A program made the position numbers and the translations under genes. The notes beneath the pieces are model-generated. The model was not told where the DNA came from. It saw nothing but the letters and a program-made list of their open reading frames with translations, and searched no databases. A stretch of DNA of 64,000 nucleotides from Devosia insulae DS-56 (GTDB lineage: Bacteria > Pseudomonadota > Alphaproteobacteria > Rhizobiales > Devosiaceae). Shown here one piece after another: positions 1 to 7,747 of the stretch. Location of the stretch: NCBI RefSeq assembly GCF_000970465.2, contig NZ_LAJE02000285.1, positions 1-64,000 on the forward strand, written 5' to 3'. Numbering within the stretch: position 1 is the stretch's first letter; every line of letters begins with the position of its first letter.

Positions 1-50
1 CCCTCCACCAGCTTCGCTGGTCCCCCCGCCCCCGCCACGCGGGGGAGGAT
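1..50. repeat. REP-like palindromic repeat, cut by the window edge
   Basis: Two short hairpins lie back to back: ACCAGC/GCTGGT around a TTC loop, then CCCCCGC/GCGGGGG around a short loop. The C-rich, palindromic style resembles the longer intergenic repeats at 25.7, 34.7 and 55.4 kb in this window. The left part lies outside the window. No gene is seen in 1-174. Confidence 0.5.
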
Positions 51-100
51 CATCGCGCGGACGGTGAACTCGCACTGATGACGCCTGCAACACATGCATG

Positions 101-140
101 GCTTGCTTGCCTTCCGGCCCACTGCCGGAGGCAGGCAAGC
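101..140. repeat. Imperfect hairpin upstream of the first small ORF
   Basis: An 18-nt arm at 101-118 pairs with a 17-nt arm at 124-140, with about two mismatches or bulges and a 5-nt loop. It lies just upstream of the small gene at 175. It could be the terminator of a gene to the left or a leader structure. There is no T-tract, so its function is open. Confidence 0.4.
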
Positions 141-174
141 CTTCCCATGTATGGGAGGACGAAAGGACCTCCAG

Positions 175-330
175 ATGACCCGCAAGCCGAACCTTCTCCG
201 TGACGTCTTCAGCATCTTTGGCGCTGCCAATGCAGCCGCTGCCGCGACCCAGGCAGGCCGCATTCCGACCGCCCGCGACCTGCGCACCCTCGGCATCGAG
301 CCCAAACAGTTCCGCGCCATCGGCCGTTGA
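175..330 (+). CDS. Small conserved-looking hypothetical protein, 51 aa
   Basis: The ATG at 175 is preceded by purine-rich AGGA and GGAGG stretches 8-20 nt upstream, which favours it over the in-frame ATG at 94. The peptide starts MTRKPNLLRDVFSIFG, has an alanine-rich middle, and ends with the motif ARDLRTLGIEPKQF before a short basic tail. This layout (hydrophobic amphipathic N-terminus, then a DLRTLGI-type motif) is reminiscent of small unknown proteins in rhizobia, but I cannot name a family. There are no membrane segments or cysteines. It stands alone, with hairpins on both sides, so it is probably transcribed by itself. Function unknown. Confidence 0.55.
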   Translation: MTRKPNLLRDVFSIFGAANAAAAATQAGRIPTARDLRTLGIEPKQFRAIGR

Positions 331-352
331 CCGGTCGAGCCGCTGGAAATGA

Positions 353-382
353 CGTTGCGCCAGGCATCGGTCCTGCGCAACG
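353..382. terminator. Hairpin after the small ORF, possible terminator
   Basis: CGTTGCGC at 353-360 pairs with GCGCAACG at 375-382, and AGG/CCT extends the stem across a one-base bulge. It sits 22 nt past the stop of the small ORF. No T-run follows, so it may stabilise the 3' end or be part of the leader of the sulfate transporter genes. Confidence 0.35.
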
Positions 383-514
383 CGTTGCTCTTTGCCTCGC
401 GCGCGGGGAATAAGTCCTCCGGATCAATGCACTAGGCTTTGACGCGAACCGGCATTCTCGTGTTTCTCGCCTCACCGAATCCTCGGTTCATTCCGATTTT
501 TCTGCTGGGGCATA

Positions 515-1513
515 ATGAACAAGCTTTTCACTACGGCCGTTGCCGCCATTCTGCTGGGGACCGCGCCGGTGCTGGCGCAGACCACCGAGATCCTCAACGT
601 CTCCTATGACATTTCGCGCGAGCTGTTCGATGCGGTGAACGCCAAGTTCGTCCCGTCCTACAAGGCCTCGGCCAACGCCGACGTGAAGGTCAACCAGTCG
701 CATGCCGGCTCGTCCAAGCAGGCCGGCCTGATCCTCGAGGGGCTGGAAGCCGATGTGGTTACCTTCAACCAGGTGATCGACGTCGACACGCTCGCCAAAG
801 GCGAGTTCGTCACTGCGGACTGGAAGTCGAAGTTCGCCAACAACGCTTCGCCGTTCTACTCGCTGCCGGCGTTCCTCGTGCGTGAGGGTAACCCCAAGGC
901 GATCAAGGACTGGGCCGATCTCGCTCGCGACGACGTCAAGATCATCTTCCCGAACCCCAAGACCTCGGGCAATGGCCGCTATACCTATCTCGCCGCCCGC
1001 GCCTGGGCGACCGAGGCGTTTGCCGGCGATGAAGCCAAGATCGAAGAGTACCTCAAGAAGGTGTTCTCGAACGTTCCGGTGTTCGAGACCGGCGGCCGCG
1101 CCGCCACCACCACCTTTGTCGAGAACAAAATCGGCGACGTGCTGATCACCTTCGAGGCCGAAGTGCTCGGCACCATAAAGCAGCTCGGCGACGACCAGTA
1201 TGACGCGGTGATCCCGTCAGTCAGCCTCTTGGCCGAGTTCCCGATCGCTGTGGTCGACAAGGTGGTCGACAAGCGCGGCACCCGCGAGATCGCCACCGCT
1301 TACCTCAACTACCTCTACTCGCCCGAGGGGCAGGATATCGCCGGCTCGCTGTTCCACCGCGTGCACGAAGCGGCGGCGGCCGAGAAGTACAAGGGGCAGT
1401 TCCCCGAGGTGCGCCTCGTGACGGTCGAGGACGTGTTCGGCGGCTGGGACAAGATCAAGGCCGACCACTTCGCTGAAGGCGGCCTGCTCGACAAGGTATT
1501 CGTCAACCAGTAG
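515..1513 (+). CDS. cysP: Sulfate/thiosulfate ABC transporter, periplasmic substrate-binding protein
   Basis: This 332-aa protein captures sulfate or thiosulfate in the periplasm and delivers it to the CysT/CysW permease for sulfur assimilation. It has a clear Sec signal peptide (residues 1-21, cleavage after APVLA). Around residues 147-162 it carries NPKTSGNGRYTYLAAR, the hallmark of the Sbp/CysP family, whose Ser and backbone NH groups bind sulfate. The length is typical. The ATG at 515 follows a 184-nt gene-free stretch that should hold the promoter. The two permease genes follow directly (gap 9 nt, then an overlap), so this is one operon. Distinguishing CysP from Sbp by sequence alone is not safe; the symbol is a convention here. 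Confidence 0.9.
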   Translation: MNKLFTTAVAAILLGTAPVLAQTTEILNVSYDISRELFDAVNAKFVPSYKASANADVKVNQSHAGSSKQAGLILEGLEADVVTFNQVIDVDTLAKGEFVTADWKSKFANNASPFYSLPAFLVREGNPKAIKDWADLARDDVKIIFPNPKTSGNGRYTYLAARAWATEAFAGDEAKIEEYLKKVFSNVPVFETGGRAATTTFVENKIGDVLITFEAEVLGTIKQLGDDQYDAVIPSVSLLAEFPIAVVDKVVDKRGTREIATAYLNYLYSPEGQDIAGSLFHRVHEAAAAEKYKGQFPEVRLVTVEDVFGGWDKIKADHFAEGGLLDKVFVNQ

Positions 1514-1522
1514 GGCCGGGCA

Positions 1523-2425
1523 TTGACCAGCCTCGATACGGCGCGGGAGGGCCCCCGCGCCGTTGCCTTCGGAACGCGCCTGCCCAAGGCGCGAAAGCCC
1601 GGTCGCAGGCATCTGCTGCCGGGCTTCGGGCTGACCTTCGGCATCACGGCGCTCTATCTCGTCCTGATCGTGGCGCTGCCTCTGGCGGCGATGCTGCTCA
1701 AGACCTTCAGCCTCGGCTGGCCGGAGTTCTGGCGCATCGTCTCGTCGCCGCGCGCTATTTCGGCCTACTGGATCACCTTCTCCTCCGCCGCCGCGGCGGC
1801 GGTGTTCAACGGCTTTTTCGGCCTGCTGCTGGCCTGGGTGCTGGTGCGCTATGAGTTCCCCGGCAAGCGCATCATCGACGGGCTGGTCGACCTGCCATTC
1901 GCATTGCCCACCGCCGTCGCGGGCCTTGCGCTGGTGACGTTGTTCGGTCCGGCCGGCTGGTATGGGCAGGTCCTCGTGCCGCTGGGGATTACCGTCACTC
2001 ACGCGCAGCTCGGCATCATCGTTGCCATGGCCTTCACCTCGCTGCCCTTCGTGGTGCGCACGGTGCAGCCGGTGCTGGAGGACATTCCTGAGGACGTGCA
2101 GGAAGCGGCGCGGCTGCTCGGGGCAACGCCGTTCCAGGTGTTTTCGCGCGTGATCCTGCCGCTGATCCTGCCGGCGTTCACCACCGGCGTGGTGCTCTGC
2201 TTCGCCCGCGCCATCGGCGAGTTCGGCGCCGTGGTGTTCATCGCCGGGAACCTGCCGGGGATGACCGAGATCGTCTCGCTGCTGGTCTTCATCCGGCTCG
2301 ACGAGCACAATTATCCCGCCGCCGCGGCGCTCGCGACCGTGCTGCTGGCGACGGCGTTCGTCACGCTCTTCCTCACCAACCTGCTTCAGGCCTGGCAGCT
2401 CCGCTATGCAGATAAATCCCGCTGA
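1523..2425 (+). CDS. cysT: Sulfate ABC transporter permease CysT (CysU)
   Basis: One of two inner-membrane permease subunits that form the sulfate channel. The 300-aa product has a basic cytoplasmic N-terminus (about residues 1-35), then about six hydrophobic segments. The EAA loop EAARLLGATPFQVFSRVILP near residue 194 docks on the ATPase subunit. The start is a TTG at 1523, ten bases after the binding-protein stop; no ATG or GTG lies upstream of the first membrane helix, so a rare start is likely. Its 3' end overlaps cysW by 20 nt, indicating translational coupling. No ATPase gene (cysA) follows. Confidence 0.9.
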   Translation: MTSLDTAREGPRAVAFGTRLPKARKPGRRHLLPGFGLTFGITALYLVLIVALPLAAMLLKTFSLGWPEFWRIVSSPRAISAYWITFSSAAAAAVFNGFFGLLLAWVLVRYEFPGKRIIDGLVDLPFALPTAVAGLALVTLFGPAGWYGQVLVPLGITVTHAQLGIIVAMAFTSLPFVVRTVQPVLEDIPEDVQEAARLLGATPFQVFSRVILPLILPAFTTGVVLCFARAIGEFGAVVFIAGNLPGMTEIVSLLVFIRLDEHNYPAAAALATVLLATAFVTLFLTNLLQAWQLRYADKSR

Positions 2426-3251
2426 CGCGTCGCTCCCGGCCGATCCGCGCCGCCCGCAGTCCGCGGTGGCGTGGGGGTTGATCGGGCTTGCCTACCTGAT
2501 GGCCGGCGCGGTGCTGCTGGTGCCGCTGCTGCTGATCGTCGTCACCGGGTTTCGCGAAGGCGTCGGCGTCTACGTCGCCAACATCGTCGAGCCCGAAACC
2601 CTGCACGCGATCTTTCTCACCGTGCTGGCGGCGATCGTCGTGGTGCCGATCAATGTGGGGTTCGGCATCGCCGCCGCCTGGCTGGTGACGCGCTACGAAT
2701 TCCGCGGCAAGCGGCTGCTGATCACCTTCATCGAGATCCCGTTCTCGGTGAGCCCGATCGTGGCTGGGGTGATCTACCTGTTCCTCTATGGCGGGCAGGG
2801 GCTGCTCGGCCCGTTGCTCGCACAGTTCGACATCAAACTGATGTTCACCGTGTGGGCGATCTTCCTCGTCTCGCTGTTCGTCACCTCGCCGTTCGTGGCG
2901 CGTGAGTTGATCCCGCTGATGCAGCAGCAGGGCGGCGAGGACGAGGAGGCGGCGCTGTCGCTCGGCGCCAATGGCCGGCAGATCTTCTGGCACGTGACCT
3001 TGCCTAATATCCGCTGGGCGCTGCTCTATGGCGCGGTGCTGTGCAACGCCCGGGTGATCGGCGAGTTCGGCGCGGTGTCGGTGGTTTCGGGCGCCATCCG
3101 CGGCCAGACCAACACGTTGCCGCTGCAGATCGAGCTCTTGTTCAACGATTTCAACGTCACCGGCGCTTTTGCCGCCGCCTCGACGCTGGCGCTGCTGGCC
3201 GTGCTGACCATCATCCTCAAGTCGGTGCTCGAGCAGAAGACTGGGCACTAG
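2406..3251 (+). CDS. cysW: Sulfate ABC transporter permease CysW
   Basis: The second permease subunit of the sulfate transporter, 281 aa, with a short hydrophilic N-terminus and about six membrane helices. Its EAA motif, EEAALSLGANGRQIFWHV near residue 180, is the ATPase contact loop. The ATG at 2406 lies inside the end of cysT. In most bacteria cysA follows cysW and supplies the ATPase. Here the next gene, 139 nt downstream, is an unrelated DUF3300 gene. The transporter must therefore use a cysA encoded elsewhere or share the ATPase of another importer; the sequence cannot say which. Confidence 0.9.
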   Translation: MQINPADASLPADPRRPQSAVAWGLIGLAYLMAGAVLLVPLLLIVVTGFREGVGVYVANIVEPETLHAIFLTVLAAIVVVPINVGFGIAAAWLVTRYEFRGKRLLITFIEIPFSVSPIVAGVIYLFLYGGQGLLGPLLAQFDIKLMFTVWAIFLVSLFVTSPFVARELIPLMQQQGGEDEEAALSLGANGRQIFWHVTLPNIRWALLYGAVLCNARVIGEFGAVSVVSGAIRGQTNTLPLQIELLFNDFNVTGAFAAASTLALLAVLTIILKSVLEQKTGH

Positions 3252-3390
3252 CTCCAGTTCGACATCAATCAGCGGCAAAACCAACCTCCGGCGTTAAGCC
3301 GAGCTTGCAGCGCGCCGCCTAGAGTTCGGCCTCGTCCTCACCGTCCGCAGCTGCGGATGCTCGTCCCAAGCGACCCCGTGAGGACCTGCC

Positions 3391-4758
3391 ATGCTCTCGT
3401 TCCGCACTGCCTTCTGCGCTCTCGCCACCTTTGCCCTGCCGGTGACGTCGCTCGATTTCGCTACGACGCCGGCCTGGGCTCAGGATGTTGCTGCTGCGAC
3501 CACCGACACCGTCAGCCCCGATGCCGCGCCCAGCGCGTTGAGCGAGGACGAGCTCGAGGTGCTGGTGGCGCGTATCGCGCTCTATCCGGATGACCTGGTG
3601 GCGCTGATCTCGTCGGCGTCGCTCTATCCGCTGCAGATCGTCGAAGCCGAGCGCTACCTCGAGGAGGCGAAGAGCAAGCCGGACGAACAGCCCAAGGACA
3701 GTTGGGACGGCAGCGTCATCTCGCTGCTCAACTACCCCGAGATCGTCAAGATGATGAGCGACGACCTCGAATGGACCCAGGATCTCGGCACGGCGCTGGC
3801 TTATCAGCAGAAGGATGTGCTGCTCGCCATCCAGCAGCTGCGCGACGAGGCGGTCGCTGAGAACGTCATCAAGACCGACGACAGGCTGACCGTCACGCAC
3901 GAGGGTGAGAATGTCGTCATCCAGTCAGCGAGCCCGGACAAGGTCTACATCCCGCAATACCCGCCGGAGATGCTGTACGAGCCGGACTACGATCCCGTGC
4001 CGGTGAGCTACTACCCCGAGCCATATCCCTATTATTACGACCCGGCCGCGACCTATTTCGCCGGCTTCGTCACCGGGGCGGTGTGGGGCGCCGCGATGGA
4101 TTGGGATCATTGGGGCGTGTGGGGTGGCGACATCGGCGACGACATCGACATCAACTGCCGCGATTGCTTCAACAATATCAACGGCAAGGTACGGATCGGC
4201 GATGTCGACTGGCGCAATGTCGACCGCAGCAAGGTGAGCTTCGACCGCGACCAATTCATCGGCGGCAACCACGACAATATCCGCAACAGCATCAAGGCCA
4301 ACGACCACAACAACATCCGCACCAAGGCAGCGGACATCAAACGTGGTGACCACAGCAAAGCGCAGGCAGCGGCCAAAGCCCGGGACGTCCGCGCTGACCA
4401 CCATCAGGCCAATATCGGCGGCAATGGCGGCAAACAGCGCCCGGCCGCGACTGGCGATCGTCGTCCCGGCGGCGATGCGGCCCGCACCGCTTCAGTCAAG
4501 CCCGGCACCAAGGCCGCGGCGACCAAGCACCACGCGAGCAAACCAAAGGCCGCGGCGCGCTCCGACCATCGCAGCAAGAAGCCGTCGGCGCTCGGCGAGG
4601 TGAAGAGCGGCAAGCATGCCAAGGTGCAGTCGAGCCGCGGGCACAAGTCGATGGGCGGCAGCGGGCGGCCGCACAAGTCAGTGAGCCGCGGGGGAGGTGG
4701 CGGTCGACACGCCGGCGGTGGCGGCGGTCACCGCGGCGGCGGCGGACGACACCGGTAA
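3391..4758 (+). CDS. DUF3300 family secreted protein with Gly/His/Arg-rich tail
   Basis: A 455-aa exported protein of unknown function. It has a signal peptide ending near residue 31 (TTPAWA, then QD). The next ~190 residues form the conserved DUF3300 domain, recognisable by a start such as ARIALYPDDLVALISSASLYP and by KVYIPQYPPEMLYEP. A Tyr/Pro-rich turn follows, and then a long low-complexity half rich in Lys, His, Ala and Gly, ending in GGGGG/GGGGH runs. An SD-like GAGGA precedes the ATG at 3391. The neighbouring DUF2950 gene starts 22 nt downstream; these two families are commonly found together, which suggests a joint envelope role. The DUF3300 call is from memory of the family. Confidence 0.75.
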   Translation: MLSFRTAFCALATFALPVTSLDFATTPAWAQDVAAATTDTVSPDAAPSALSEDELEVLVARIALYPDDLVALISSASLYPLQIVEAERYLEEAKSKPDEQPKDSWDGSVISLLNYPEIVKMMSDDLEWTQDLGTALAYQQKDVLLAIQQLRDEAVAENVIKTDDRLTVTHEGENVVIQSASPDKVYIPQYPPEMLYEPDYDPVPVSYYPEPYPYYYDPAATYFAGFVTGAVWGAAMDWDHWGVWGGDIGDDIDINCRDCFNNINGKVRIGDVDWRNVDRSKVSFDRDQFIGGNHDNIRNSIKANDHNNIRTKAADIKRGDHSKAQAAAKARDVRADHHQANIGGNGGKQRPAATGDRRPGGDAARTASVKPGTKAAATKHHASKPKAAARSDHRSKKPSALGEVKSGKHAKVQSSRGHKSMGGSGRPHKSVSRGGGGGRHAGGGGGHRGGGGRHR

Positions 4759-4780
4759 TCCCGCAACAGAGGATCAGAAC

Positions 4781-5731
4781 ATGCGTACCCCTCATCTGCT
4801 AACGACGTCCTTCGTCGCCCTGACCCTGGCGATGGCACCCGCCCAGGCCCAGCAGCAATCGAGCCTCACCGACTTCGTCGCGGCCGACGATCCACCGTTG
4901 TTCGACCAGGCGGCCAGCGCCGTCGATGCCTTCAAGGCTGCCTTGGCCAGCAACGACCTCGATGCCCTCGCCAGGCTGCTCGGCCTGGATGCCGCGAAGC
5001 TGAAGGGTGCCGACGGCGCCGCGGATAGTTTCGCCCAGATGCGCGAGGGGGCGGCCACCCAACTGCTCGTCGACGACAGAGGCGACCAGCAGTTCATCGA
5101 ACTGGGCAAGCAACTCTGGCCGGTGCCGTTCCCGATCGTCAAAGGCGATAACGGCAAATGGGCCTTCGACACCATCGCCGGCATCGAAGAAATCGTGAAC
5201 CGCCGCGTCGGCGAGAACGAGATCGAGGCGCTCGCCACGGTACGTGCCTATGTCGAGGCACAGCAGGACTATTTTGCCGACGATCGCGACGGCGACGGGG
5301 TGCAGGAATATGCGCAGAAGCTGATCAGCACGCCTGGCACGACCGACGGGCTCTATTGGCCCGCGGACCAGGGCGACGGCGAGAGCCCGGCCGCTGCCAT
5401 TCCGGATGAAGGCCGCCTCGACGAGGCCAAGGCGCAGTTCGAGAAGGCAAGGAACGATCAGGGCTACTACGGCTATCGCTTCCGCATCCTGAGCGGGCAG
5501 GGCGACAAGGTGGTCGGCGGCAAATACGACTATGTCATCAACGACAACATGATCGCCGGCTTCGCACTGGTCGCCTGGCCGGTGGCCTATGCCGAGACCG
5601 GGGTGAAGACTTTTGTCGTCAGCAAGGACGGTATCGTCTACGAGGCCGATCTCGGTGCGGAAACCGAGATGGCGGTGAAGACCATCAGCAGCTTCAACCC
5701 GGATGACAGCTGGGAAATCACGACGGATTGA
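4781..5731 (+). CDS. DUF2950 family secreted protein
   Basis: A 316-aa exported protein of unknown function and partner of the DUF3300 gene. I place the start at the ATG at 4781, which follows AGAGGAT by about 8 nt and begins a signal peptide (MRTPHLL...APAQAQ). An earlier in-frame start would lie inside the DUF3300 gene and lack a signal. Family features include the charged, repeated-helix N-terminal half and the C-terminal block YYGYRFRILSGQG followed by MIAGFALVAWPVAY. A strong 13-bp hairpin follows the stop immediately, so this is the end of the operon. Confidence 0.75.
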   Translation: MRTPHLLTTSFVALTLAMAPAQAQQQSSLTDFVAADDPPLFDQAASAVDAFKAALASNDLDALARLLGLDAAKLKGADGAADSFAQMREGAATQLLVDDRGDQQFIELGKQLWPVPFPIVKGDNGKWAFDTIAGIEEIVNRRVGENEIEALATVRAYVEAQQDYFADDRDGDGVQEYAQKLISTPGTTDGLYWPADQGDGESPAAAIPDEGRLDEAKAQFEKARNDQGYYGYRFRILSGQGDKVVGGKYDYVINDNMIAGFALVAWPVAYAETGVKTFVVSKDGIVYEADLGAETEMAVKTISSFNPDDSWEITTD

Positions 5732-5756
5732 GGCCCGGCGCCTGGCGCCGGGCCTC
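5730..5756. terminator. Bidirectional terminator hairpin between convergent genes
   Basis: GAGGCCCGGCGCC (5730-5742) pairs perfectly with GGCGCCGGGCCTC (5744-5756). The stem begins on the stop codon of the DUF2950 gene and ends 8 nt before the stop of the convergent MFS gene. There is no long T-tract, but the position and 13-bp GC-rich stem fit a shared terminator. Confidence 0.65.
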
Positions 5757-5763
5757 GGGAAGA

Positions 5764-7146
5764 TCACTCGGCGGCCACGGCCTGCCTCGCAGGGCTGGCG
5801 ATGAGCAGTAGCGCGGCCAGTGCGGCGATCGCCGCGACGATCATCGCGCCGAAGAACGCCGCCTGGAAGCCGGCCAGCAGGTCCGAGTCGCTTCCCGCCG
5901 CCACCGCCACCATGGCAGCGAGGCCGATGGCCGAGCCGACCTGGTAGGTGGTGCTGATCAGGCCCGAAGCGAGCCCGGTCTGCTCGGGACGCGCCCCGGA
6001 CATCCCTGCCATCGTCGCCGGGATATAGGCCAGCGCCATGCCAAGCGCGGCGAGCAGCGAAGCCGGCAGCACGTCGACCCAGAAGTTGCCGTCGGCCGGC
6101 ACACGGGTAAACAGGAACAGCGCGACCGCCATGGCGAGGAGGCCGGCGACGAGGTTGGCCTTGATGCCAAAGCGGCCGACCAGCCGGCCCGACAGCCACA
6201 CCATCAGCACCATGATGGTGATGGTCATCGGCACCAGCGCCAGGCCGCTATAGAGCGCCGAGAGCCCCAGCACCTGCTGCAGATAGAGGTTGAGGTAGAA
6301 CCACAGCGGAATCCACGCCGCGCCGAGCAGCGCCATCAGCAGGTTGGCGGCCGCGAGGTTGGGTGTCGCAAAGATCGAGAGCGGCAGCAATGGCTGCCGG
6401 CCCATGGCCTGCAGCACGATGAACCCGAAGAACAGCAGCGCCGCAACGCCCAGCAGGGTCAGCGTCGTGGGCGATGACCAGTTTCCGGGCTCGGTGGTGA
6501 TGATGGCGTACACTGCGAGCGAGAGAGAGCCGGTGATGGTGATGGCGCCGAGCCAATCGATCCGGCCGATGCCGCCATGTACCCGCGGCAGCAGGGCGGG
6601 GGTCAGCAACAGCACCAGCGCGCCGAGCGGCACGTTGACGAGGAAGGTCCACGGCCAGCTCAACCACTCGGTGATGACGCCGCCGAGGAACACCCCAGCC
6701 GTGCCACCCGCTGCAGCGGCGGCCCCCCAGACGCCGAAGGCCTTGCCGAGCTCACGGCCATCATGCGCGAACAGCTGCATCAGCAGCACCAGCGCCGACG
6801 GCGCAATCAACGCTGCGCCAACACCCTGGATGGCGCGGCCCGCGATGAGCACCGCCTGAGAGCTTGCAACACCGGCGAGGATCGAGGCCGCCGTCAAAAT
6901 GACGAAGCCGAGCGCGAACATGCGGCGCGCTCCGAACACGTCGCTCAGCTTGCCGCCGAGCAGCAGCAGGCCACCAAAGGCGACGACATAGGCATTGAAA
7001 ATCCAGCTGAGGTTCTCGGGCGAGAAGCCGAGCTGGGTCTGGATCGCCGGCAGGGCGACGCCGACGATCGAGGTATCGAGAATGACGATGAACTGGGCGG
7101 CGCTGAGCAGCGCCAGGCCCCACCATCGCCGTGGATCGGGTTGCAT
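5764..7146 (-). CDS. MFS drug exporter, DHA2 (EmrB/QacA) family
   Basis: A 460-aa proton-driven inner-membrane exporter. Family motifs are visible: LDTSIVGVALPAIQ in helix 1 (motif D), GKLSDVFGARRMF in the helix 2-3 loop (motif A), and GGTAGVFLGGVITEWLSWPW in helix 5 (motif C, the antiporter signature). Hydrophobicity suggests 14 membrane helices, as in DHA2 members. No membrane-fusion (EmrA) or outer-membrane partner is adjacent. A MerR-type promoter (7202-7232) lies just upstream, and the preceding gene is a CueR-like MerR regulator, so expression is probably induced by that regulator's signal. The substrate is unknown. Confidence 0.85.
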   Translation of the reverse strand: MQPDPRRWWGLALLSAAQFIVILDTSIVGVALPAIQTQLGFSPENLSWIFNAYVVAFGGLLLLGGKLSDVFGARRMFALGFVILTAASILAGVASSQAVLIAGRAIQGVGAALIAPSALVLLMQLFAHDGRELGKAFGVWGAAAAAGGTAGVFLGGVITEWLSWPWTFLVNVPLGALVLLLTPALLPRVHGGIGRIDWLGAITITGSLSLAVYAIITTEPGNWSSPTTLTLLGVAALLFFGFIVLQAMGRQPLLPLSIFATPNLAAANLLMALLGAAWIPLWFYLNLYLQQVLGLSALYSGLALVPMTITIMVLMVWLSGRLVGRFGIKANLVAGLLAMAVALFLFTRVPADGNFWVDVLPASLLAALGMALAYIPATMAGMSGARPEQTGLASGLISTTYQVGSAIGLAAMVAVAAGSDSDLLAGFQAAFFGAMIVAAIAALAALLLIASPARQAVAAE

Positions 7147-7201
7147 TGTAAAGGTCCTTTCGACTGGTCCGGCGCGGGGAGTCGCGCGGCATCGATCGAG
7201 G

Positions 7202-7232
7202 TGCCTAAGGGTTCCAATGTTTGGAGGGTCAA
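7202..7232 (-). promoter_or_regulatory. MerR-type promoter/operator for the MFS gene
   Basis: Reading the minus strand there is a -35 TTGACC (7232-7227), an imperfect dyad CTCCAAACATTGGAACC, and a weak -10 TAGGCA (7207-7202) after a 19-nt spacer. The overlong 19-nt spacer with a dyad inside it is the hallmark of promoters that MerR-family activators untwist. It lies between the regulator's stop (7236) and the MFS start (7146). Confidence 0.55.
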
Positions 7233-7235
7233 GCC

Positions 7236-7682
7236 TCAGTGCAACTGAGCGATGCCGAAGCGGGGGCGGTTTGCCGGGCGGCCCGAAGGCGGCACGGCGG
7301 CGGCGATCTTTTCGATGATCGGGCAGCTCGGCCGATCGTCGCCGTGACAGGTTTCAGCCAGGTGCTGCAGCGTCTCGCTCATCGCGGCGAGGGCGCGGGC
7401 CTTCTCGGCCAGGACCGCGATATGCGCGCGGGCGATCGCCTTGACGTCGGCGCTGGCCCGGTCGCGGTCGCGCCACAGCGTCAGCAGGTCGCGCATCTGT
7501 TCGACCGAGAAGCCGAGGTCACGGGCGCGATTGATGAAGCGCAGCGCATGCAGATCGTCGTCGAGATAGACCCGGTAGCCGGACTCGGTCCTGTGCGGGG
7601 CAGCGACCAGCCCGATCGATTCGTAGTAGCGGATCATCTTGGTGGAGATGCCGGTGGCCTTCGCGGCCTGTCCGATGTTCAT
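7236..7682 (-). CDS. MerR-family regulator, CueR/HmrR-like (Cu(I)-type sensor)
   Basis: A 148-aa activator. Residues 1-70 form the MerR winged helix (MNIGQAAKATGISTKMIRYY). A long coiled helix follows, then the metal loop CHGDDRPSC (C112, C120) followed by PIIEKI. Ser77 is the residue that in E. coli CueR marks +1 ion sensors; ZntR and MerR have Cys there. The numbering matches E. coli CueR exactly. By family knowledge it should sense Cu(I), Ag(I) or Au(I). Oddly, no copper ATPase or multicopper oxidase lies nearby; the adjacent downstream gene is an MFS exporter. A strong SD (GGAGG) precedes the ATG, and a perfect CueR-like operator lies in its own promoter. Confidence 0.8.
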   Translation of the reverse strand: MNIGQAAKATGISTKMIRYYESIGLVAAPHRTESGYRVYLDDDLHALRFINRARDLGFSVEQMRDLLTLWRDRDRASADVKAIARAHIAVLAEKARALAAMSETLQHLAETCHGDDRPSCPIIEKIAAAVPPSGRPANRPRFGIAQLH

Positions 7683-7708
7683 GCAATGCCTCCTTGCTCA
7701 GCAGGAGG

Positions 7709-7739
7709 CGGGTACACCTTCCCATGATGGGAAGGTCAA
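7709..7739 (-). promoter_or_regulatory. CueR-type promoter/operator, autoregulatory
   Basis: On the minus strand: -35 TTGACC (7739-7734), a perfect palindrome of two 10-nt arms ACCTTCCCAT/ATGGGAAGGT (7716-7725 and 7727-7736) around one central base, and a weak -10 TACCCG (7714-7709) after 19 nt. The ACCTTCCC...GGGAAGGT pattern is the known CueR/HmrR operator. It drives the regulator gene itself, 27 nt downstream of the -10. Confidence 0.75.
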
Positions 7740-7747
7740 GCTCCAGG

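Noticed and set aside
140-158. CTTCCCAT..ATGGGAGG dyad before the first small gene, similar to the CueR operator at 7716-7736
   Set aside because: There is no TTGAC-like -35 at the right distance on either strand and one arm position is mismatched, so a MerR-type promoter is not supported.
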